Below are positions 1 to 8,433 of a stretch of 64,000 nt of DNA, piece after piece. Under the pieces are notes generated by a model that worked only from the letters and a program-made list of their open reading frames with translations, was not told where the DNA came from and ran no database searches. Origin of the DNA: Thalassotalea piscium. GTDB taxonomy: Bacteria; Pseudomonadota; Gammaproteobacteria; Enterobacterales; Alteromonadaceae. Position numbers and translations under genes: made by a program. How positions within the stretch are numbered: position 1 is the stretch's first letter; each line of letters opens with the position of its first letter. The DNA is taken from assembly GCF_030295935.1 (NCBI RefSeq), contig NZ_AP027362.1:744001-808000 (forward strand). The letters run 5' to 3'.

Positions 1-255
1 TATTAATCAATGATATGGGTACCGTAAATCTGATGGCCTGAAGGCCAACCTACACAAGTGAAGATACGATGTAGGTCGGTATTTATGCCGACAAATGTTT
101 TTAATCAATGGTATGGGTACCGTAAATCTGATGGCCTAAAGGCCAACCTACACAAGTGAAGATCCGATGTAGGTCGGTATTTATGCCGACAATAAATTTA
201 TTAATCAATGGTATGGGTCGGGTAAACTGATGGCCTAAAGGCTAACCTATAATAG
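1..255. repeat. REP/REPIN-like array A (98-bp unit, cut by window edge)
   Basis: Two and a half units with a 98-bp period (GTAGGTCGG occurs at 71 and 169). Each unit pairs a hairpin around GGCCTGAAGGCC or GGCCTAAAGGCC, ending AACCTAC, with a facing hairpin that starts GTAGGTCGG and ends TGCCGACA. The third unit is degenerate. The array lies just beyond the 3' end of the minus-strand radical SAM gene and may serve as its terminator region. The left end lies outside the window. Confidence 0.8.
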
Positions 256-272
256 CTTTAGGCCCTATTTTC

Positions 273-1853
273 TTAAACAACTTCTTTGTACTTGGCTAGC
301 GGTCCAGCCTCTTTAACTGTTCTTAAATTGAATGAAGCTTTAGGTTCAACTACAGGTGCTAAATGTTGTTGCACTGGAGCCCAATGCTTTTCAGACAAGT
401 CTAATAAACGTAAATCTTTTAAATATACAATTTGCTGTAAACCAAGTAATTGCATCGGCGAGAATTCTTGAGAAATGGTTGCGGTAATTTTACTAGCATC
501 ACCTAAGTCCATAATATAGGCTTCTAAGTCACCATTATATTGTTCTAAAATTGAATCTTTATAGGCATAGTACCATTCGGAGCCAGGGTAAGCGGTAGCA
601 AAATGGGGCTTAGCGGTTATACCAAGCTCTATCAGCGCATCTATAGTATTACGTACACTCTCAAACGATTCTTCTGGAAAGCCGATAATAATATTTGGAA
701 TAGGTTTAATACCTGATGCTAAGCACGTTGCGATACTCTGTTTGTTTTTTCGAGCATTAGAGCCTTTACCTAAATTACGTAAAATATGCGGATCAAAAGA
801 CTCAAGCCCATACACTAAGTGAGTGCAGCCTGCTTCATACATTAACTTTAATGTATCAGGTCGATGTAATCCCGCATGGGAAGTACCATTCCAATGCACG
901 CCTTTACAGTTTTCGTCATGGGCAATGCCTTGCTGGCGACATGTAGGCTGTAATCCGGCATCAATCCATTTAGCGCAAAGCTCTTTTAGCCATGTACCTT
1001 TACTTGCAACATCCATTGTCATCAAGTTTTCATCAATAAAGGCTGCAAAATCAATATCGTAAGTATCGTATAGGTGTTTAACCATGCCAACGATATAGTC
1101 GGCGCTATGGTAGCGAATATTTCGACCGTATGTGAAGACTACATCATTTTCGCCCTCTTCATTCTTTTCAATCAGCATGTCGCCTGTTGTACCCAAGTGC
1201 CAACAATATTTGCAAGTTAAGCCACAACCAAAACTACCATTGATGTCCATTCTACGCTTAGAAGTAAATGACTCTTCACTAAATAAGTTCGCTGAGTTTG
1301 CAAAGTAAATATCAAGTGGAAATAGCTCCCAAGCAGGCCATGGTAACGTGTCTAAATCATTAATATTTGGGCGCACTGGTGTTAAAAAGCTTTTACCCGT
1401 TAAATCACGGTGAATAACACCGAGTACCGTTGAATAGTCGAAGTCTTTTTTATCTATTTTATCAAGCACCGCAGGGAAGGTTTCAAATGATTCGCCAATA
1501 CAGCCAACATCGATTTCAGGTATCCATTTAAATATTTCGGTAGGCATGCTGGTTAGAAAACCACCACCTGCAATTAATTGCGCTTTGGGTGCAGTTTGCT
1601 TAATTAACTTGCAGGCTTTCTTAATGTAGTTATAAGTTGTTGTAAGGCCGCCAATGCAAATAGCATCCCAATTGTCTGCTTCACATACTTCAATAATAGT
1701 ATCTAAAGGTAGACGATGTGCGTTAGCGTCATACACTTGCACTAAATGTCCTTTGTTCATAGCAATAGATGCCAATAGGGCAATACCATAAGGAATATGG
1801 CGTGGGACATCTTCTTCGCGAACGACAGGGTTAATAAATAAAATTTTAGCCAT
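273..1853 (-). CDS. B12-binding-domain radical SAM protein
   Basis: This 526-aa protein has an N-terminal cobalamin-binding-like Rossmann region (residues about 1-150, beginning MAKILFINPVVREED and containing the GGLTTTYN and AGGGF turns). A radical SAM core follows, with the 4Fe-4S cysteines in CGLTCKYC (C210, C214, C217). The order B12-binding then radical SAM matches class B enzymes that methylate or rearrange unactivated carbons. The C-terminal part contains the family segment IIGFPEES. It begins 3 nt after the stop of the upstream DUF115 gene, so the two are almost certainly cotranscribed. Since DUF115 proteins are flagellar motility-associated glycosyltransferases, a role in modifying flagellin or its sugar is inferred. 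The substrate cannot be read from the sequence. Family confidence is high and function is open. Confidence 0.85.
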   Translation of the reverse strand: MAKILFINPVVREEDVPRHIPYGIALLASIAMNKGHLVQVYDANAHRLPLDTIIEVCEADNWDAICIGGLTTTYNYIKKACKLIKQTAPKAQLIAGGGFLTSMPTEIFKWIPEIDVGCIGESFETFPAVLDKIDKKDFDYSTVLGVIHRDLTGKSFLTPVRPNINDLDTLPWPAWELFPLDIYFANSANLFSEESFTSKRRMDINGSFGCGLTCKYCWHLGTTGDMLIEKNEEGENDVVFTYGRNIRYHSADYIVGMVKHLYDTYDIDFAAFIDENLMTMDVASKGTWLKELCAKWIDAGLQPTCRQQGIAHDENCKGVHWNGTSHAGLHRPDTLKLMYEAGCTHLVYGLESFDPHILRNLGKGSNARKNKQSIATCLASGIKPIPNIIIGFPEESFESVRNTIDALIELGITAKPHFATAYPGSEWYYAYKDSILEQYNGDLEAYIMDLGDASKITATISQEFSPMQLLGLQQIVYLKDLRLLDLSEKHWAPVQQHLAPVVEPKASFNLRTVKEAGPLAKYKEVV

Positions 1854-1856
1854 AAG

Positions 1857-2882
1857 TTAATGCCCTTTTTGTAAAAAATCATTAAAAGTGATGCAGCTTA
1901 TATCACTAGCAAAAAGTGTACCAGCTTCAGAGCAGTTGTAGGTATTGCCGGATGAGCGACTATGTAAATCAAGAAAATTTCGACGGTACCAAAAGTAAGT
2001 AGGGTCGGTGTAAAACTCTTCACTGGTGAGCGGAAAGGTAAAGCGTGGAAAGAGCTGTTCCAACTCATCACGTGAGCTAACAAATTCTTGTAGCTCGTAA
2101 TAGGTTTGTGTCATTTCAAGCGGAGTGTCGCTATGATAACCCAAATCCATGCCAGTGATAGCAATTTCCGGTATTTTTAAAATAGCATTAGCAAATACCC
2201 AGGCCGCGGTGCCTACAGTCCCCCCAGTATTCATGCATGACTTTTTATTAATATTATAAATTTGTCTTGTTAGGCTTTCAGGATCTTGGGGCGCATCAAC
2301 AATTGGATTCCACCAGTACATGTCAAAGCCTGCCTCCATGGCCCTATCTACGACATTTTTTGGTGCTGATGAACAGATAACAAGCTTTATCTGGGGGGCA
2401 TATTTATTAATTAACTCAATATTTTCTTGGTTTTCTTTGATAGAGTTGTTGCGAAACTCAACATCTAAGTCTTGTCTGGAAAAATAATCATCGTGGCGAG
2501 TGTTTTCTTCAAAATCATTATCACCAAACCAACGTACCATTCGTGTTGGATGAGGGTCTAGTGTTAAGACATAGTCAGGTATAATGCCATTTTTTAAGCA
2601 TTTTACTAATGAGCCGTCAACAACCACAATAGTACCAGTATAGTTTGATGATTTCAGTTTTTGTAAAACGTTAAATTTATGTAAGCTAGGGCCCGCACTT
2701 ACTACAACAGCAGAGCGTTTTTTTTCTTGAGTTAGCGGCGCTAAATCTTTAAAGCTTTTATGACAAAAAGGTAGATTGACTTTTGCATTTTCAATTAAAT
2801 CATTGCTGTGCCATTGTTTGCCAATATCTGTAATTTGTGAAACAACATCAACAAATTTAATATTTAGATCATTCTGATTCAT
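1857..2882 (-). CDS. Short DUF115 / MAF_flag10-like (MptE-like) protein
   Basis: This 341-aa protein carries the DUF115 nucleotide-binding fold seen in motility-associated factor (Maf) proteins and in archaeal 6-hydroxymethylpterin pyrophosphokinase MptE. Visible signatures are VVVSAGPSL (about residues 59-67), GIIPDYVLTLDPHP (about 114-127) and a later AITGMDLGYHSD. It lacks the long N- and C-terminal extensions of the 836-aa Maf protein upstream, so it is a core-domain version. It is not a clear paralogous duplicate. It sits directly before the radical SAM gene (3-nt gap). A MITE-like element separates it from the small ORF and the large Maf gene on the same strand. A role in glycosylating flagellin with a nonulosonate-type sugar is inferred from family knowledge. 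A pterin-related activity is the alternative. Confidence 0.75.
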   Translation of the reverse strand: MNQNDLNIKFVDVVSQITDIGKQWHSNDLIENAKVNLPFCHKSFKDLAPLTQEKKRSAVVVSAGPSLHKFNVLQKLKSSNYTGTIVVVDGSLVKCLKNGIIPDYVLTLDPHPTRMVRWFGDNDFEENTRHDDYFSRQDLDVEFRNNSIKENQENIELINKYAPQIKLVICSSAPKNVVDRAMEAGFDMYWWNPIVDAPQDPESLTRQIYNINKKSCMNTGGTVGTAAWVFANAILKIPEIAITGMDLGYHSDTPLEMTQTYYELQEFVSSRDELEQLFPRFTFPLTSEEFYTDPTYFWYRRNFLDLHSRSSGNTYNCSEAGTLFASDISCITFNDFLQKGH

Positions 2883-2901
2883 AAATTACCTTTATTAAGA
2901 T

Positions 2902-3171
2902 CTAGGGCGTGTTGATCTTTGCTATACATTTTTGCAGCGATTTATTTGGTGTTTATACAAGGCTAAACTTATGTAATGGGGTTGTTCCCCATAAATAAGT
3001 GAAAACGCCGTAGAAATACCAAAGAGGCGCTGTCCTACGGATACGTTTAAACATGATTTACTTTTTGTTCTAGCTCGTTTATGTAGAATAACTACACTTT
3101 ACTCGCTACGCCTCAATTAAATCATGTTTAATTCGTACGAAATTTGTACTCGAAAGATCAACACGCCCTAG
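2902..3171. mobile_element. MITE-like element, 270 bp, CTAGGG(C) type
   Basis: A 19-bp perfect terminal inverted repeat, beginning CTAGGGCGTGTTGATC at 2902-2920, is matched by its reverse complement at 3153-3171. No transposase frame lies inside. An internal inverted repeat (AAACATGATTTA near 3050, TAAATCATGTTTA near 3118-3131) adds secondary structure. Both ends read CTAG, which could be the target duplication or part of the terminus. It sits in the Maf operon between the small ORF and the short DUF115 gene. Confidence 0.8.
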
Positions 3172-3197
3172 GTGTTTATTATTTATTTTTCACTAAG

Positions 3198-3272
3198 TAA
3201 GTCGGTATTTATTGCCGATAATATGTATTAACCCTTAGCGGCAAGACCAAGCTACAAGGTTTAGGCCCCTAG
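3198..3272. repeat. Degenerate REP remnant
   Basis: GTCGGTATTTATTGCCGA and, after it, TTAGCGGCAAGACCAAGCTAC resemble the two facing REP hairpins found elsewhere in the window but carry mismatches in the stems. The remnant lies beyond the 3' end of the small minus-strand ORF. Confidence 0.35.
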
Positions 3273-3290
3273 TCTAACATTAACTTTCGA

Positions 3291-3464
3291 CTATTCCTCG
3301 CCATCCCAGGTTAAATCAGTTCGTTCAACATATACCATTGAACCACCAATTGAATTTAATGCGGCCTTTTTAAATGCTTGTTGTGCGTTGTCTTTACCAC
3401 AGTTTTCTTCAGGTTTTTTTACTTCTTTTTGGGTAGTGAAGTTGCCTTTTAATAAATCACTCAT
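3291..3464 (-). CDS. Small 57-aa protein of unknown function in the Maf block
   Basis: A minus-strand reading frame of 57 codons begins MSDLLKGNFTTQKEVKK and ends TDLTWDGEE, with one cysteine (C22). A good Shine-Dalgarno sequence (GAGGATT, 6-8 nt before ATG) supports the start. It begins 59 nt after the stop of the 836-aa Maf gene on the same strand, so it is probably the next gene of that transcript. There is no signal peptide or membrane segment. I do not recognise the family. The composition is hydrophilic with a conserved-looking GGSMVYVERTDLTW tail. It could be a small partner or substrate of the neighbouring modification enzymes, but this is conjecture. Confidence 0.6.
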   Translation of the reverse strand: MSDLLKGNFTTQKEVKKPEENCGKDNAQQAFKKAALNSIGGSMVYVERTDLTWDGEE

Positions 3465-3523
3465 GGTTAATCCTCAAATATTTTCTTAGTAACAGCTTTG
3501 TATCGGTGTTGTAGCTGATTCCA

Positions 3524-6034
3524 TTAGCTTATGCTATCAAAAAATTGTTTTGCTTCAATATTGTTGGGGTCTAATGTTCTGACTTTATCAAATGCTTCTT
3601 TAGCTGGGGCTAACGCATTATTTTCTAGATAAAGATTTGCCAAGGCTAGCCATGCCTTAATATCATGACTTTGTTGCGCTAAATAACTTAAATATACATT
3701 TTCAGCTTCAGTTACTTTGTTGTTTAATTTCAGTATGGTTGCATACTGAGGCTGATAAGCAGGCGTTAACTCTGATAATTTCTTTAAAGACTTTTCTGCT
3801 TGTTGGTAATGGTTTAAGTCAATTTCTAACACAGATATTTGAATAAGCTCATCTTCTGATAAGTGGTGGTCATCTAGCTGATAAAATTGCTGTAAAGCTT
3901 GTCGGTTATTACCTTGCAACAAGGCTGAGTAAGCTGAGCATAATATAATTAACTGATCTAAATTTTCGTTGTCTTTTACGATGTTTTTGGTTTGTTTTTG
4001 GTTCTTTTTAAGTTTTTCTAAATTTGTTGTTAACGATGTTAACCCATCAGCGTTTTTGGCTTCAAACATATAAACGGCTTTACGATTTACACCACTTAAA
4101 CTTGATTGGGCTTTAGTGCGCTGTAAATGATAAGTATCAGTGTTTTCAAGTATCGCAAAATACTCTGCTATTTGAGAGTCTAATTCGTTTTTATCTAAAT
4201 CATTTAACTCTTGATAAATCGCAGGATTTTTTAGTTTCCAACCGTAAGCCCGACCAAAGTGCTTCTCACTTCGCCATTGCTCAAAGATATCATGATAATC
4301 TTGCTGAACAATAGTTTCTTGAAGACGTAAGTTGAGCTTTTTCTTTGCTGCTGCTAGTAGTGGTTTTAATTCATTTATATTATCGATAAAACATTGATAA
4401 TACTTTCGGCCCACTTCTTCCATATCTTCATCGGTCCACTCTGAATCTCCATCAGTTCTCGCTATTTGGATAAAACGATGAATACCATATTTTTTTAAAA
4501 AAGTGGCTGTTTTTTCATATGTTGTACTAAGTAATTCTTCTGCTTGATCGATTCGTTCTTTAATTTTTGCATTTTCTAATTCAGAATCGTAGGTTTTATA
4601 TAAGTTATGATTATCTGTTATTGCTTGTTCAACGACTTTCTTTATTTCATCAAGTTCATCAACAAGTCGATCGATGTCATCACTCACATCAGTAAATTGC
4701 TGGGTATTCACTTTACTGTATTTATGCTTTATTTTATTGATGATAGGAGTAACGAGATCTTCTTTAGCAAAATCTACATCATCGAAATTAGCGAGTAAAA
4801 TATTGTCAATTTTCGCTGCATTCGGTGATAAATTATAAAGTTGTGCCCCTTCTTTTATGGCAAAATCTGCTTGTTCTGCTATTGTTTTTGTTGCTTGTAT
4901 AAAGGTCAACATAGTTTCTGCCATTTTGCCACTGTAGGTTCTTATCCACTGTTCACGCTTCCCTAGAACTGGCCCTACATTTGCTTCGTTACTACCTTTA
5001 GCGTGGGTGTTTCCTTCACTTGAGTAGCACAAATCAACGCCGGACAGAAAAATACGCTTAAAACCAAAATCAATGGCAGCTGAAATTGCAGAATTAGTGA
5101 CAGTAGGACCGGCTAAGTTAACATTATCTTTAGATAGCTCACTTGGCCAAGGAACTCTTAGCCCGTCATGAAAAGCAACGCCTCGCCATTGACCTAACAG
5201 TACTGGTACCACATAGGTTGAGTGAAGGAAGATAGCGTCATCAGCCATTTCTAACATTTCTTTACTTACATCAAAACTGACTTCATGCGGATCAACTGAA
5301 ATAACAAAGTGAGGACATATTTTTTCACTGAGCAAGCGTTTCGCAATACGGGAAACTGCAATAATAACCACTTTGTTTTCTAATGAATTAAGTTTATCAA
5401 TAACTTCATCAAGAGAAGGACCGCCACCTAATATAATACAATCCATACCACCAAATTTATTTTTAAGCGCAGCCATAGGGTTGATATTGTCAGCTAAATT
5501 AATGATTTGTTTTATCACAAAGGGGGCGCGGTATAGGCTTACCATTGTATAGTGCTGTTGGGTTTCAAGTTTTAGTGCTATTTCAGTATTTGCTTGGTAG
5601 TAATAGTTATCGTAACCATCATTAGCAGCTATCGACTTTACGTACCTTACTTTATCAGTGTACATATAAGCCTGTAGGCTTAATTTTTCAGATTCCACTT
5701 CCCAAGTGGCAAGCGAAGCAAATGCTATGTTGTCACTCCATTGTGTAAAACTTAACTGTGCTTTTAGATTTTCAAGGACATGTTCTGAGTCTATAAATAG
5801 ATAGCGAGAACCTTTGGCAAGACCGTGCTCTAATATATAATTAGTCAGCAAACCAGAATCGCACCCTAAGATAATATAGAAATAATCTTCATCCCATAGT
5901 CTATTTTCATAAAAATTATCAAAAATAATTTTCGCACTATTTTTTTCAAAGACATTGCGATTAACTGAATATAAATAAGGGTCATCAAATTTACTTATCT
6001 GATATTGCTCGAATTGCGCTTGTCTTTCACTCAT
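3524..6034 (-). CDS. Maf-type motility-associated glycosyltransferase (DUF115) with TPRs
   Basis: The protein is 836 aa. The N-terminal 170 residues resemble the Maf N-terminal region. The DUF115/MAF_flag10 core contains CIILGGGPSLDE (about residues 195-206), CPHFVISVDPHEVSFD and the Maf-type segment FKRIFLSGVDLCYSSEG. A helical middle follows. The last 200 residues are TPR-like (alternating helix pairs, for example AWLALANLYLENNALAPAKEAF), ending near DPNNIEAKQF. Maf proteins transfer nonulosonic acids (pseudaminic or legionaminic type) to Ser/Thr of flagellin in the cytoplasm before export. The gene is divergent from flrA across a 283-bp gap, at the head of the flagellar regulon, which supports that role. 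The TPR tail may bind flagellin or the export machinery (inference). Confidence 0.85.
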   Translation of the reverse strand: MSERQAQFEQYQISKFDDPYLYSVNRNVFEKNSAKIIFDNFYENRLWDEDYFYIILGCDSGLLTNYILEHGLAKGSRYLFIDSEHVLENLKAQLSFTQWSDNIAFASLATWEVESEKLSLQAYMYTDKVRYVKSIAANDGYDNYYYQANTEIALKLETQQHYTMVSLYRAPFVIKQIINLADNINPMAALKNKFGGMDCIILGGGPSLDEVIDKLNSLENKVVIIAVSRIAKRLLSEKICPHFVISVDPHEVSFDVSKEMLEMADDAIFLHSTYVVPVLLGQWRGVAFHDGLRVPWPSELSKDNVNLAGPTVTNSAISAAIDFGFKRIFLSGVDLCYSSEGNTHAKGSNEANVGPVLGKREQWIRTYSGKMAETMLTFIQATKTIAEQADFAIKEGAQLYNLSPNAAKIDNILLANFDDVDFAKEDLVTPIINKIKHKYSKVNTQQFTDVSDDIDRLVDELDEIKKVVEQAITDNHNLYKTYDSELENAKIKERIDQAEELLSTTYEKTATFLKKYGIHRFIQIARTDGDSEWTDEDMEEVGRKYYQCFIDNINELKPLLAAAKKKLNLRLQETIVQQDYHDIFEQWRSEKHFGRAYGWKLKNPAIYQELNDLDKNELDSQIAEYFAILENTDTYHLQRTKAQSSLSGVNRKAVYMFEAKNADGLTSLTTNLEKLKKNQKQTKNIVKDNENLDQLIILCSAYSALLQGNNRQALQQFYQLDDHHLSEDELIQISVLEIDLNHYQQAEKSLKKLSELTPAYQPQYATILKLNNKVTEAENVYLSYLAQQSHDIKAWLALANLYLENNALAPAKEAFDKVRTLDPNNIEAKQFFDSIS

Positions 6035-6248
6035 AAAAAATCCTAATCACTTATGGTTAACTTCCTTCTTAACTTAAGGATATATCATTGCGAAGTTAAA
6101 AAGAATGTTGCAGCTAATAATAATAAAATAAAGCAAATAATAAGCCAACTCTTCAATGTAAAGGCTTCAGTATGCAGAGGTAAGTAACCTTTCTGTATGT
6201 TAGGTCTATCAAAAGTCAAATAAATGACCTGGTAGCGTCAAATTTTTG

Positions 6249-6276
6249 TTGAAAGATTATCCTTACAGGTTAGAAT
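6249..6276 (+). promoter_or_regulatory. Candidate sigma-70 promoter of flrA
   Basis: TTGAAA at 6249-6254 and TAGAAT at 6271-6276 with a 16-bp spacer, 42 bp before the flrA start. FlrA is the class I master regulator in Vibrio-type hierarchies and is usually sigma-70 dependent, which fits. The rest of the 283-bp gap (6035-6317) is AT-rich and shows no ORF. Confidence 0.4.
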
Positions 6277-6317
6277 CATTGTATATCTCAGATAATTAGT
6301 CGGTTTTTCAATCTATT

Positions 6318-7802
6318 ATGCAAGAACAAAAACATATTTTAATTGTTGATAATCAAAGTGCTCGACAAGAGCAATTAGCAACTGTTCTTGCTTTTATTGG
6401 CGAGCATTACTATTGCTGCAAAGCAGATGAAGTTGAGCAACACTTTAAGTCGCACCCTAATGTTTTAACGGTGATACTTTCTGGAGAAGTTTCTGAACCT
6501 TTAGCTGAAATAGTTAAAGCTAACCCTGCTTGTCCATTTATAACGCATGATGTAGTAGACAAGCACCCTATAATAGATAGGGTTAATTTGTTAGGCGATG
6601 TCACTATCCCACTGAATTACGCTCAACTGACAGAAATGATTCATCACTGTCACCAATACCATAATAAAATGCCAAACAAGCGGATTAAAAACGCAGGTAA
6701 TAGCATGTTATTTCGTTCATTAGTGGGTGCAAGTAATGCCATGCAGCAAGTACGCTTTTTAATTGAACAAGTTGCTAGCACGCAAGCAAACGTACTAATA
6801 CTTGGGGAGTCGGGTACAGGTAAAGAAGTGGTTGCACGCAATATTCATAACTTATCAGACCGACATAAAGGGCCTTTTGTACCCGTAAATTGTGGGGCAA
6901 TTCCTGGTGAGTTACTTGAAAGTGAATTGTTTGGTCATGAAAAAGGGGCTTTCACCGGCGCAATTTCTACTCGAAAAGGGCGGTTTGAATTAGCGGAAGG
7001 TGGCACATTATTTTTGGATGAAATTGGTGATATGCCGCAACCGATGCAAGTAAAGTTGCTGAGAGTATTACAAGAAAGAACGTTTGAACGTGTTGGTGGC
7101 GCAAAAAGTATCAAAGCTGATGTGCGTATTATTGCTGCCACGCACCAACATTTAGAAGATATGATCAAAGAAAATACCTTTAGAGAAGATTTGTATTATC
7201 GCCTTAATGTTTTTCCTATCGAAACACCTTCACTTCGAGAGCGTAAAGAAGACATACCTTTGTTACTTAAAGAGCTAGTCACTCGTTTTGAGCATGAACA
7301 AGGCAAGTCTGTGCGCTTTACTGAGCAAGCGATTGCTTCATTGCAAGAACATCCTTGGATGGGGAATGTTAGGGAGTTGTCAAACTTAATTGAGCGAATG
7401 ATTATTATGTTTGGCGAGCAGGTTGTGAATGTGAGTGAACTGCCCTCAAAGTATCGTCATATCGATGTTGAAGAGTATCAACCTCAATACCCAGAGGAGT
7501 TACAAGAGCGCGAGGCGATAAACGAGTTATTTGCTGGCTTTGATTATGAAGATGACGACGAAAAGTATAACGACAATGCTTTTGGCACTAACATTACTGA
7601 TGAAGCCAATACTGGTATGGTTGATATATTGCCTAATGAAGGGCTTAACTTAAAAGATTATCTTGCAGATTTAGAAGTGTCGATGATCAACCAGGCATTA
7701 GAAAAAAACGACTGGGTTGTTGCACGTTCGGCTGAATTGCTAGGAATGCGCAGAACTACATTAGTAGAAAAAATGCGTAAATATAATTTACAAAAAAGCT
7801 AG
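6318..7802 (+). CDS. flrA: Sigma-54-dependent polar flagellar master regulator FlrA
   Basis: This 494-aa enhancer-binding protein follows the FleQ/FlrA plan: N-terminal FleQ receiver-like domain (1-125), AAA+ ATPase with Walker A GESGTGKE (163-170) and the sigma-54 contact loop GAFTGA (210-215), then a Fis-type helix-turn-helix at the C-terminus ([21 protein letters not shown]). The usual phospho-acceptor position reads VILSGEVSE with no Asp, as in FleQ. Control by phosphorylation is therefore unlikely, and FleQ homologues respond to cyclic-di-GMP and FlhG. No strong Shine-Dalgarno sequence is visible. It activates flrBC and early sigma-54 flagellar promoters. The stop codon TAG overlaps the left end of a MITE-like element. 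Confidence 0.96.
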   Translation: MQEQKHILIVDNQSARQEQLATVLAFIGEHYYCCKADEVEQHFKSHPNVLTVILSGEVSEPLAEIVKANPACPFITHDVVDKHPIIDRVNLLGDVTIPLNYAQLTEMIHHCHQYHNKMPNKRIKNAGNSMLFRSLVGASNAMQQVRFLIEQVASTQANVLILGESGTGKEVVARNIHNLSDRHKGPFVPVNCGAIPGELLESELFGHEKGAFTGAISTRKGRFELAEGGTLFLDEIGDMPQPMQVKLLRVLQERTFERVGGAKSIKADVRIIAATHQHLEDMIKENTFREDLYYRLNVFPIETPSLRERKEDIPLLLKELVTRFEHEQGKSVRFTEQAIASLQEHPWMGNVRELSNLIERMIIMFGEQVVNVSELPSKYRHIDVEEYQPQYPEELQEREAINELFAGFDYEDDDEKYNDNAFGTNITDEANTGMVDILPNEGLNLKDYLADLEVSMINQALEKNDWVVARSAELLGMRRTTLVEKMRKYNLQKS

Positions 7803-8162
7803 GGTCTGTTGATCTTTCATTTTAGCCTCTGCTATAGACTATTTTTTAAGATAACAAGGCGAAAATGGTGCAATGTAGCATTCTCGGCTTTGGCATCCTG
7901 CGTCGCTCTACCTTCTGCATCCGTGCAGTCGTACTTTAACCATTTTTAACGATGTTAGGTTGAAAAATAGTCATAGCCCTTTGGGTTGCCTTGAAAAAGC
8001 GTCACTCTTTGTCGCCTACAGGATGTAGGTACTTAACGAGAGCAGGACGCGGCAGTTGTACTTAATGTGCATTTGGAACAACCAAACATTACATTAAGTG
8101 CCTCGACTGTCATCTTTTTCAAATGCAACAGAGCTATAAACTGAAAGATCAACAGACCCTAG
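7799..8162. mobile_element. MITE-like element, 364 bp, CTAGGG(T) type, overlapping the flrA stop
   Basis: A 21-bp perfect terminal inverted repeat begins CTAGGGTCTGTTGATCTT at 7799-7819 and recurs inverted at 8142-8162. The termini match those of the 2902-3171 element in 16 of the first 19 bases or better (GGGCGTG against GGGTCTG), so the two are subfamilies. The interior holds no coding frame and several short palindromes. The left CTAG supplies or preserves the flrA stop codon at 7800-7802. Confidence 0.82.
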
Positions 8163-8384
8163 CATCTAACTTATTTTAAACTTTTTCTTTTTGACATTAA
8201 CGGGGAGTCCATATCAGACTCTATGGCTTAGTTTGCAACTAATACCTAGCAACTAGCACACTTACATCCACACATAACGTGGTCTACTTATTGCTGTCCT
8301 ATTAACGATAAGCCAATTCTTTGACTGTTACTAATACCTGATTTCACCTTATTAACGTATTGTTATTAAAGGGTAAATTGGGTT

Positions 8385-8398
8385 GGTATAAAAAGTGC
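8385..8398 (+). promoter_or_regulatory. Sigma-54 promoter of flrBC
   Basis: TTGGTATAAAAAGTGCAT shows the invariant GG (8385-8386) and GC (8397-8398) separated by exactly 10 bp, 36 bp before flrB. In Vibrio and Shewanella, FlrA activates flrBC from a sigma-54 promoter. The stretch 8163-8380 between the MITE and this site shows only a short GAGTC/GACTC inverted repeat. Confidence 0.75.
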
Positions 8399-8433
8399 AT
8401 TGATTGGTTGTTATCGTTAAATAGGTAAGTATT

